5,476 nucleotides of DNA from NCBI GenBank assembly GCA_019137115.1, contig JAGVSV010000200.1:1-5476 (forward strand), read 5' to 3'. Position numbers and translations under genes: made by a program. Positions 1-5,432 of the stretch are shown here, piece by piece (position 1 is the stretch's first letter; each line of letters starts with the position of its first letter). Under the pieces are notes generated by a model. That model had not been told where the DNA came from, did no database searches, and was given only the letters and a program-made list of their open reading frames with translations. Source of the DNA: Bacillota bacterium. Its GTDB lineage: Bacteria; Bacillota; Clostridia; Christensenellales; Aristaeellaceae.

Positions 1-1082
1 AGCCGCACACCTGCGCGGCGATGATGGACACCACATGGTCCAGGCTGATGCCCGCCGACAGCGCAGGGGTGACGTCGGTGGGCGTCAAGGCGATCGACTG
101 CAGGTAAACCGACTTGACGATGACCGTCTGCATCGACATGCGGTCCAGGATGAACATCAGGTACACCAGCATGACCTTCCAGCTGTCGCCGGGGATCAGG
201 TGGTCGACCACCGCCCACACCACAAAGCCGTAGATCACGTAGATGCCGATGAACATCAGCGCGCTTAGGGTCATCAGCTTTTTGACGCCGAAGCGGTCCA
301 TCCAGCGGCCGAGCTGGCGGTAGAACAAAATGCCCACGAAGCTGGCGATGATGGTCAGCATGGACATGGTGTCGGTGCCCTTGAGCAGCAGCTCAATGAT
401 CACCCAGGAGCCGTACACGTACGCCAGCTGCTTCTGCACGCCGGAGAGCGCGGCCAGGGGGCTGGCGCGGCACGTTGCCAGCAACCTTCAGCAGCCGGAT
501 TGCCAGGATCAGCGCCAGCAGAAAGAACCCGGCGCCCACCAGGAACACCGGGCGGATGTTGCTCTGGAAAGTGAACACGCCGGTGCGGAACGCGATAAAG
601 ATGATGATGCCGGAGATAAACGCGCATGCGGTGCGGATGCTGGCGTACTGCGCCACGCGGCGGCCCAGCTTTTCCGGCTCCGCCAGCGACATGCCGATGG
701 AATCCTGCAGCGGCATGAACAGATGCATGCCCAGCGAGTTGATGAACAAAAACAACAGCATCATGGAAAACGACGGCGTAAACAAGCCCAGCACCGTCAG
801 CCCCGCCAGGGCCAGCAACTGGGCGATGATGCTCAACCGGAAGTCGCCCAGCATGGCCAGCGCCGCGATCACCACCGAGCACAGCACGCCGGGCAGCTCG
901 CGCGGGAACTCAATGAACGCGCGCTGCTGGGCGGTGACGTTGTACACTTCCTTGTAGTAGTTGCCGTACACCGCGTCGCTGAAGCCGTTGCCCATCGCAT
1001 GCACGGCGATCAGCGCCATGAACAGGTACAGCTCGGGGCGCTCCTTTAAGGTTTTCAAGGCATTGCTGGTCCATTTGGTCAC
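1..1082 (-). pseudogene. MFS transporter, frameshifted and cut by the window's left edge
   Basis: Polytopic membrane protein that would carry a small solute across the cytoplasmic membrane; the substrate cannot be read. From a GTG at 1082 the first frame gives about 205 residues with roughly six hydrophobic helices (for example residues 17-33, 65-80, 85-103, 105-122, 152-170, 178-198). The second half continues in another frame from about 461 down to 1: it starts near LAALSGVQKQLAYVYG and carries a motif-A-like loop, GRWMDRFGVKK, typical of the second MFS half. The frames join at a run of five G (457-461); removing one base restores one continuous protein. Even then the TM6-TM7 linker is only about 10 residues, short for this family, so a small deletion is possible. 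GTG 1082 is the first plausible start, with a weak GGAC upstream; further upstream the frame is arginine-rich and lacks ATG. Divergent from nagB. MFS assignment is firm; true pseudogene versus sequencing error is open. Confidence 0.8.
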
Positions 1083-1154
1083 TTGCTTGTCCGTCCGTTT
1101 CCTTTGTTGTGGCTTTGCTCTGGTTCGGCGGGACTGCCGGTTTTTCCTGCCGCG

Positions 1155-1183
1155 TTGCCGAATACCGTGTGGATTGGTATACT
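1155..1183 (+). promoter_or_regulatory. Promoter of the nagB-nagA operon
   Basis: The -35 box TTGCCG (1155-1160) and -10 box TATACT (1178-1183) are separated by exactly 17 bp. Transcription should start near 1190, giving a leader of about 20 nt that contains the AGGAGG ribosome binding site. This is the best sigma-A-type match in the gap between the divergent transporter and nagB. Confidence 0.65.
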
Positions 1184-1188
1184 GGTCA
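1173..1188. promoter_or_regulatory. Possible GntR-type operator half-sites at the nagB promoter
   Basis: ATTGGTAT (1173-1180) is followed directly by ACTGGTCA (1181-1188). Each resembles one half of the sites bound by NagR/DasR-type (HutC subfamily GntR) regulators of GlcNAc genes, whose consensus is near TGGTCTAGACCA. Here the halves are direct, not inverted, so the match is incomplete. The position over the -10 box would suit a repressor. A weak leftward promoter for the transporter (TTGACC at 1184-1189, GGTATT at 1161-1166 on the minus strand, 17-bp spacer) overlaps the same bases. Confidence 0.25.
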
Positions 1189-1197
1189 AAACGAATC

Positions 1198-1203
1198 AGG
1201 AGG
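1198..1203 (+). promoter_or_regulatory. Ribosome binding site of nagB
   Basis: AGGAGG lies 6 nt before ATG 1210. It decides the start, because the same frame is open far upstream into the divergent transporter without any comparable site. Confidence 0.85.
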
Positions 1204-1209
1204 ATACAA

Positions 1210-1962
1210 ATGCGGGAATTTATCGTGGACAGGATGACCGTGCGCGTGTTTCCCACGCGCCTTGACATGGGGCGCGCGGCCGCCAAAGATGGCGCGGCCA
1301 GGCTGAAGACGCTGCTCAAGGAGAAGGAATTCATCAGCGTGGTGTTTGCCGCAGCGCCCTCACAAAACGAGATGATCGACACATTGCTTCAGGAGCCCGG
1401 CATCGCCTGGGAACGCGTGCGCGCCTTCCACATGGACAACTACGTGGATCTGCCCATGGATGCACCGCAACAGTTTACCACATTCCTGGATGAAAGGCTG
1501 TTCAGCAAACTGCCGCTTAAGGAAGTGTTCCGCATGGGCAACAAGCCGGAGGACGCCAACGTGTACGCGAAAGCGCTGGAACAGTACCCGGTAGATCTGT
1601 GCTTCCTGGGCATCGGGGAAAACGGGCACATCGCGTTTAATGACCCGGATGTGGCGGACTTTGACGATCCCTATACCGTCAAGGTGGTGGAACTGGATGA
1701 CGTGTGCCGCAACCAGCAGGTGCATGACGGGTGCTTTGAGACGTTGGCGCAGGTGCCCACACACGCGCTGACCATGACAATCCCGGCGCTGGTGAGGGCC
1801 AAACAGATGATCTGCACGGTGCCGGGCAAGAACAAAGCGTGGGCGGTGCGCGAGATGCTCACCCAGCCGCCCTCCAGCGCGCTGCCGGCCACGGCGCTCA
1901 GGTCGCATCCGGACGCGGTGCTGTATATCGATCAGGACGCGGCATCGCTGTGGGAGGCGTGA
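1210..1962 (+). CDS. nagB: Glucosamine-6-phosphate deaminase family protein
   Basis: Expected to convert glucosamine-6-phosphate to fructose-6-phosphate plus ammonia in the cytoplasm, the last step of amino-sugar catabolism into glycolysis. The 250 residues compare with 266 in E. coli. FHMDNYVDLP (73-82) holds D76, matching the proton-transfer Asp72 of E. coli. GIGENGHIAFNDP (134-146) is the family signature with the ring-opening His140. The C-terminal third (VPTHALTMTIPAL, then VPGKNKAWAV) is also typical. Oddities: the usual phosphate loop TGGTP is replaced by AAAPSQNE (47-54), and the E. coli Asp141 and Glu148 positions are N138 and D145. From memory these mark a recognised NagB-like branch rather than decay, but substrate proof is lacking. 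It is followed 2 nt later by nagA, so co-translation is likely. Other 6-phospho-sugar isomerase or lactonase activity is the main alternative. Confidence 0.87.
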   Translation: MREFIVDRMTVRVFPTRLDMGRAAAKDGAARLKTLLKEKEFISVVFAAAPSQNEMIDTLLQEPGIAWERVRAFHMDNYVDLPMDAPQQFTTFLDERLFSKLPLKEVFRMGNKPEDANVYAKALEQYPVDLCFLGIGENGHIAFNDPDVADFDDPYTVKVVELDDVCRNQQVHDGCFETLAQVPTHALTMTIPALVRAKQMICTVPGKNKAWAVREMLTQPPSSALPATALRSHPDAVLYIDQDAASLWEA

Positions 1963-1964
1963 TC

Positions 1965-3158
1965 ATGAAAACCACAATCAAAGGCGCGCGCGTGCTGACG
2001 CCGACGGGTCTGAAGGACGGCCTGTATGTCACCATGGAAGGCGGAATCATCACCGACATCGCGGCGCACGCGCCGAAAGATCCGGGGCAGGTGGTGGACG
2101 CGGCAGGGATGCTGTGCGTGCCGGGGTTTATTGACCTGCACGTGCACGGCGGCGGGGGGCATGACTTTTCCGACGCCACGGCGGAAGCCTTCATCGGCGC
2201 GGCGCAGGCGCATATGCTCAGGGGCACCACCACCATGTTGCCCACCACCGTGTGCTGCCCGCCGGAGGAGCTGGACCTGATCATCGCGGCGCTCAAGGCC
2301 GCGCAGGCCGCGGACGCGGTGCTGCCTTATTTGCCCGGCCTGCATGTGGAGGGTCCCTGGATCAGCCCCAAACAGGCCGGCGCGCAGGACCCGCGCTATA
2401 TCCTGACGCCGGATGACGAAGCGATTCAATGGGTGGCGGCCAATGCCGGGGATGTGGCCCGCGTTACCGCGGCGCCGGAACTGCCCGGCGCGCTGACGCT
2501 GGGCGACGCGCTCAAAGAGCGAGGAATTGTGGCATCGATCGGCCATTCGGACGCGAACTATCAGGAGGTGCAGGCGGCGGTCAAGCACGGCTACACGCTG
2601 GTCACGCACCTGTACAGCGGCATGTCCACGCTGCACCGGGTGCGCGCGATGCGCGTGCTGGGCGTGGTGGAAAGCGCCTATCTGCTGAATGACCTGCATG
2701 TGGAAATCATTGCCGACGGCAAGCACCTCCCGCCGGAGCTGCTGCAGCTGATCGTGCGCTGCAAGCCGTGGGATCATATCTGCCTGGTTACTGACGGCAC
2801 GCGCGGCATGGGTCTGGCGGACGGCAGCGAAATCATGCTGGGCAGCCTGACCTCCGGACAGAGGGCCATTGTGGAGGGTGGCGTGGCCTATCTGCCGGAC
2901 TTTTCGGTGTTCGCGGGCTCGGTGGCTTCCTCGGTGCGCTGCGTGCGCACGATGGTCGAAGAAGCGCACGTGCCCATTGAGGACGCCGTGCGCATGATGA
3001 CCCTGCACCCCAGCCGCGTGCTGGGGCTGGAGGCGAAAAAGGGCACGCTTGCCGTGGGCATGGACGCCGACATCGTATGCCTTACGCCGGACTGGGACGT
3101 GCGGCATGTGTTCGCGATGGGCCGCCACGCGGTCAGGGACGGCCAGCTGGCCGGATAG
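1965..3158 (+). CDS. nagA: N-acetylglucosamine-6-phosphate deacetylase
   Basis: Amidohydrolase-fold enzyme that removes acetate from GlcNAc-6-phosphate, supplying the substrate of the gene just upstream. The 397 residues match the family's usual 380-400. Visible metal and catalytic residues: HVH at 59-61 after PGFID, E129 in HVEGP, H194 in SIGHSD, H215 in VTHLYSG, H254 in ADGKHLPP, and the catalytic D277 in LVTDG. The HxH pair is like Bacillus-type enzymes with two metals; E. coli has Gln in that place. FAGSVASS (316-323) and the C-terminal GTLAVGMDADIV (360-371) are also family marks. Differences: HLYSGMSTLHR replaces HLxNAM, and VTDGTRGMG replaces VTDAMxAAG, around the sugar and phosphate pocket. 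The ATG follows the nagB stop by 2 nt, with GGGAGG (1952-1957) inside the end of nagB. Assignment is strong; exact acyl-sugar specificity is inferred. Confidence 0.92.
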   Translation: MKTTIKGARVLTPTGLKDGLYVTMEGGIITDIAAHAPKDPGQVVDAAGMLCVPGFIDLHVHGGGGHDFSDATAEAFIGAAQAHMLRGTTTMLPTTVCCPPEELDLIIAALKAAQAADAVLPYLPGLHVEGPWISPKQAGAQDPRYILTPDDEAIQWVAANAGDVARVTAAPELPGALTLGDALKERGIVASIGHSDANYQEVQAAVKHGYTLVTHLYSGMSTLHRVRAMRVLGVVESAYLLNDLHVEIIADGKHLPPELLQLIVRCKPWDHICLVTDGTRGMGLADGSEIMLGSLTSGQRAIVEGGVAYLPDFSVFAGSVASSVRCVRTMVEEAHVPIEDAVRMMTLHPSRVLGLEAKKGTLAVGMDADIVCLTPDWDVRHVFAMGRHAVRDGQLAG

Positions 3159-3162
3159 TTTT
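3140..3162 (+). terminator. Weak hairpin at the end of nagA, possible terminator
   Basis: CGGCCAGCTGGCCG (3140-3153) is a perfect 14-bp palindrome that can fold as a 5-bp GC stem with an AGCT loop. It covers the last nagA codons and is followed by GATAGTTTT. The U-tract is short and starts 5 nt late, so termination is probably weak. On the other strand no T-run follows the stem. Confidence 0.25.
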
Positions 3163-3976
3163 ACAAACCTGCCGAGCAGATGATGTCGCTTAACAGCCGC
3201 GTGCCGGCTTCATAGAAGCCCACCTCTCGCGGCAACGTGCCGGTATCCAGCATGTTGGTCAGCTCCGCCGGGCCCACGCTTTCATAGGTCATGGCGATGT
3301 CCTGCGCTATACATTCCTCGCCCGCGCGCAGGGCGATGTGCAGTTTTTTCATCGCTGGGTCGGTGACCAGCACGCAGGTGGACTCGTCAAACCGCACGGT
3401 GGACACCACGGTGTTGCCGGTGCGGAAGGACGCCACATCGCGGTATTCCGTGCCGCACAGCGTCAGGCACAGCTCGGCCGCGTGGATGCCGTAGAACCAG
3501 TAGCCGTCATATTCGCTCTCCGGGTCGGCCGCAAAGGCAATGACCAGGGTGCTTCCTTTTTTGACCTTGTCCTTGAGCGCCACCACGCCGGGCACGCCCT
3601 TCAGGTTGCTGCCGCCGCAGAGCAGTGCGTTGTGTTCGCGCGCGTAGTCGACGATCTCTTTGGCCTTTTTGGGGTCGGTGGAAAACGGCTTGTCATTGAA
3701 CACTGCCTTGCCCGCCTTGAGCGCGCGCAGCACCGGCGCCGCGTGCAACGACCCCTTGCGGTAGGTGACCACCACGGCGTCACACGCCTGGATGACCTGG
3801 TCCTCGTCATTGACCAGCGCGATGCCAAACTCCCGCGCCAGCTCCTTGCCGGTTTCGGGCGCGTCGCCCGCGTAGAGGTGTGTGATCGTATGCTTTGGAT
3901 ACCGCTTCTCCCTGTTGATGGTATTCAGGAAATGCCGGGCGTGGGAGTTCTCCGCGCCGATCAGACCAATGTTCAT
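3161..3976 (-). CDS. Gfo/Idh/MocA-type NAD(P)-dependent oxidoreductase, short form
   Basis: Likely a cytoplasmic nicotinamide-dependent sugar or polyol dehydrogenase; the substrate is unknown. The N-terminus IGLIGAENSHARHF (3-16) is a Rossmann start in which the usual GxGxxG is reduced to GLIGAEN. DAVVVTYRKGSLHAAPVLRALKAGK (66-90) and NDKPFSTDPKKAKEIV (94-109) are the classic second half of the nucleotide domain; the family's EKP is DKP here, with the key lysine K96 kept. YGIHAAELCLTLCG (162-175) contains H165, in the place of the usual catalytic histidine. At 271 residues it is shorter than the common 330-400, so the C-terminal sheet domain is reduced. ATG 3976 is chosen because the Rossmann strand starts there, GGGGG lies 7 nt upstream, and the promoter falls between it and any earlier in-frame start. 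It converges on nagA with a 2-bp gap. Confidence 0.82.
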   Translation of the reverse strand: MNIGLIGAENSHARHFLNTINREKRYPKHTITHLYAGDAPETGKELAREFGIALVNDEDQVIQACDAVVVTYRKGSLHAAPVLRALKAGKAVFNDKPFSTDPKKAKEIVDYAREHNALLCGGSNLKGVPGVVALKDKVKKGSTLVIAFAADPESEYDGYWFYGIHAAELCLTLCGTEYRDVASFRTGNTVVSTVRFDESTCVLVTDPAMKKLHIALRAGEECIAQDIAMTYESVGPAELTNMLDTGTLPREVGFYEAGTRLLSDIICSAGL

Positions 3977-4006
3977 GGCTGTACCCCCAGTTTTTATGAT
4001 GAGCCG

Positions 4007-4035
4007 ATCATACCACGCGCGGTAACAGGGGGCAA
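4007..4035 (-). promoter_or_regulatory. Promoter of the Gfo/Idh oxidoreductase gene
   Basis: Read on the minus strand, TTGCCC (4035-4030) and TATGAT (4012-4007) are spaced by 17 bp. The predicted start is near 4000, leaving a leader of about 24 nt with a GGGGG ribosome binding site. Confidence 0.65.
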
Positions 4036-4041
4036 TGCGGG

Positions 4042-4070
4042 TTGCGGGGGCAAGCACGCATCGCTATAAT
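4042..4070 (+). promoter_or_regulatory. Promoter of the SGNH hydrolase-DUF4358 pair
   Basis: TTGCGG (4042-4047) and a perfect TATAAT (4065-4070) are spaced by 17 bp. The expected transcription start is 4077-4078, directly at the ATG at 4078. The -35 box lies only 6 bp from the -35 box of the opposite promoter. Confidence 0.65.
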
Positions 4071-4077
4071 GCGGTGC

Positions 4078-4890
4078 ATGCGTAGGTTTTTGGGGAGCGG
4101 GCGATCGCTGGCATCGCTTTGCGCGGCGCTGGTCGGCGCGTTTGTGTTGCTGGTGGTTGCCGCTTCCCCCGCGCTGGCCGGCGATGCGCGCGACTTTGTC
4201 GTGCACACACGGCCGGAATATTCGCCGGAGGAGATCAAACTGGGCGCGCTGGACGGCTACTTCACCGGCGCGGTTTTCGCGGGGGACTCGCTGACCAACC
4301 AGCTGCGGCAGTACGCGGCGTACCGCCGGGAAAGCGACCCCACATTCCTATCGGACGCCCGGTTCCAGTCGGCGCTGAACTATTCCCTGTACGCGGCCAG
4401 CCTGTTGCGCCCGCAGAAGGGCCGGGTGAGCCTGACCTACCGCGGCGCTGACCAATCCCTGCTGCAGGCGGTGGAGCGGCTGCAACCCGTGCGGCTGTTC
4501 GTGCTGCTGGGCGCCAATGATTACGCCCCGGCGCGGGCGGAGGACGCGCTTTCCTGGTATGCGACGTTGATCGACCGGGTGGGGCAGGTTTCGCCGGACA
4601 CCGATCTGGTGGTGCAGGCGCTGCCGCCGGTTCGCCCGTCGTTCAGCACAAAGACGGACTATCAGGCGCTGTGGGATGCCTTCAATGAACAGCTGGCCGC
4701 CCTGTGCCGGGACAAGGGCGTCGCGTTTGCCGATATCGCCACGCCGCTCAAGGACGCGCAGGGGTACCTCGCCGATGCATACAGCAGCGACAGCCAGCTG
4801 CACTTAAGCAACGCGGGTTTGATGGTATGGATTGACGCGCTTCGGGAGCACGCGCACGAAAGGTATTTGCACAATGAATGGTCGCCGTAA
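4078..4890 (+). CDS. Secreted SGNH/GDSL-family hydrolase
   Basis: Extracytoplasmic esterase or lipase-fold hydrolase, likely acting on O-acyl groups of wall or surface glycans (inferred). Signal peptide: MRRFLGSGRS, a hydrophobic core at 11-30, and an ALA-GD cleavage site after residue 34. SGNH blocks: GDSL at 69-72 (nucleophile S71), GAND at 145-148 (oxyanion N147), and DSQLHLS at 238-244 (acid D238, general base H242). TYRGADQSLLQAV precedes the GAND strand. Its 270 residues fit a complete single-domain enzyme; no anchor follows, so it may be released or remain membrane-held if the signal is uncleaved. ATG 4078 gives the best signal peptide. ATG 4069 overlaps the -10 box and TTG 4042 is in the -35 box, so neither should be in the mRNA. 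There is no Shine-Dalgarno sequence. Its 3' end overlaps the DUF4358 gene by 17 bp, implying joint expression. The substrate is unproven. Confidence 0.85.
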   Translation: MRRFLGSGRSLASLCAALVGAFVLLVVAASPALAGDARDFVVHTRPEYSPEEIKLGALDGYFTGAVFAGDSLTNQLRQYAAYRRESDPTFLSDARFQSALNYSLYAASLLRPQKGRVSLTYRGADQSLLQAVERLQPVRLFVLLGANDYAPARAEDALSWYATLIDRVGQVSPDTDLVVQALPPVRPSFSTKTDYQALWDAFNEQLAALCRDKGVAFADIATPLKDAQGYLADAYSSDSQLHLSNAGLMVWIDALREHAHERYLHNEWSP

Positions 4891-5353
4891 ACCGATGGCC
4901 GTGGCCGCGCTGCTGGTGGCGCTCGTGGTGCTGTCCGGCTGCCGGTCGGCGGCTTCGGTCGTGCCCGAAGACGCGGCGGTGCTGTATGAAGCCGTGGAAA
5001 ACGCTGGCGTGCTGCCGGACATGCAGAAACTGCCGCCGGAAGACGTACAGGATTACGTGGGCATTGCCCCGGACACGTACACAAGCGCCTGTGCCGCCAC
5101 CGCGCGGGACGCGCTGCTGGCGGACGCCGTGATGGTCTTTGCCGCCAAGGACGACGACAGCGCCAAGACCATCGAAGCCAGGCTAAATGACTTCTTGTCC
5201 TACCGCAGACAGGAGATGCGGGATTATCTGCCCGAGCAGTACGCGGTGCTTCAGCGCGCGGTGCTGCGCCGGGACGGGCTGAACGTGGCGCTGCTGGTCA
5301 CCAGGGACATTGAGAAGCTAAACCTGGCCTATCAGGCCGCGCTTCATCGCTGA
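4874..5353 (+). CDS. DUF4358-family lipoprotein
   Basis: A 159-residue exported lipoprotein of unknown biochemical role. MNGRRKP is followed by a hydrophobic stretch (8-20) and the lipobox LSGC, so C23 should be lipidated and the protein held on the outer face of the membrane. The mature part matches my memory of DUF4358: YVGIAPDTYTSACAATA (61-77), then DAVMVFAAKDDDSAKTIEARL (84-104), a charged helix with RRQEMRDYLPEQY (111-123), and a strand LNVALLVTRD (136-145). Family members often sit beside SGNH/DHHW and MBOAT genes of O-acyl transfer clusters in Firmicutes; here only the SGNH partner is present. The start at 4874 overlaps the previous gene by 17 bp, has AAAGG 10 nt upstream and gives a proper lipoprotein signal, whereas an earlier in-frame ATG at 4832 would add 14 polar residues ahead of it. 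The next gene, serS, has its own promoter. Confidence 0.8.
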   Translation: MNGRRKPMAVAALLVALVVLSGCRSAASVVPEDAAVLYEAVENAGVLPDMQKLPPEDVQDYVGIAPDTYTSACAATARDALLADAVMVFAAKDDDSAKTIEARLNDFLSYRRQEMRDYLPEQYAVLQRAVLRRDGLNVALLVTRDIEKLNLAYQAALHR

Positions 5354-5357
5354 CGCC

Positions 5358-5386
5358 TTGCGTTTTTCGCGCGCGTGGCCTATGTT
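5358..5386 (+). promoter_or_regulatory. Promoter of serS
   Basis: TTGCGT (5358-5363) and TATGTT (5381-5386) are spaced by 17 bp. Transcription would start near 5393, leaving about 40 nt of leader, far too short for a T-box riboswitch of the kind that controls many Firmicute serS genes. No terminator for the preceding pair is visible, so some read-through is likely. Confidence 0.5.
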
Positions 5387-5418
5387 ATCAGGGTAAGCAC
5401 GTGTCCATACATCCTACG

Positions 5419-5425
5419 AAGGAGG
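5419..5425 (+). promoter_or_regulatory. Ribosome binding site of serS
   Basis: AAGGAGG lies 7 nt before ATG 5433, a near-perfect Shine-Dalgarno site that fixes the start of the partial gene. Confidence 0.85.
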
Positions 5426-5432
5426 TCGCCCC

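Noticed and set aside
330..1049. Plus-strand open frame of 239 codons across the transporter
   Set aside because: It lies antisense to clear transmembrane coding, has a Gln/His/Arg-rich composition and no family resemblance. It is a shadow frame.
1186..1199. Possible CcpA cre site around AAAACGAATC
   Set aside because: Only the central CG and left-side A residues fit. At least five conserved positions of TGWAANCGNTNWCA are wrong.
1083..1382. Upstream extension of the transporter frame into nagB
   Set aside because: The extra 100 residues overlap the start of nagB on the opposite strand, are arginine-rich near the join and lie over the promoters. The GTG at 1082 is more sensible.
1932..3128. 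Long open frame of 398 codons on the minus strand opposite nagA
   Set aside because: Its translation is rich in His, Arg and Gln with no recognisable fold, and it mirrors nagA codon by codon. GC-rich codon use leaves antisense frames open. No ribosome site or promoter serves it.
4042..4077. Earlier starts of the SGNH hydrolase (TTG 4042, ATG 4069)
   Set aside because: They fall within the -35 and -10 boxes of a strong promoter and would lengthen the n-region of a signal peptide that is complete from ATG 4078.
4348..4803. Minus-strand open frame opposite the SGNH hydrolase
   Set aside because: No domain, no ribosome site and a composition typical of antisense GC-rich frames; the plus strand carries clear catalytic motifs.
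5354..5432. T-box riboswitch before serS
   Set aside because: The gap is only 79 bp and the predicted leader about 40 nt, with no T-box core or terminator stem. T-box leaders need far more sequence.
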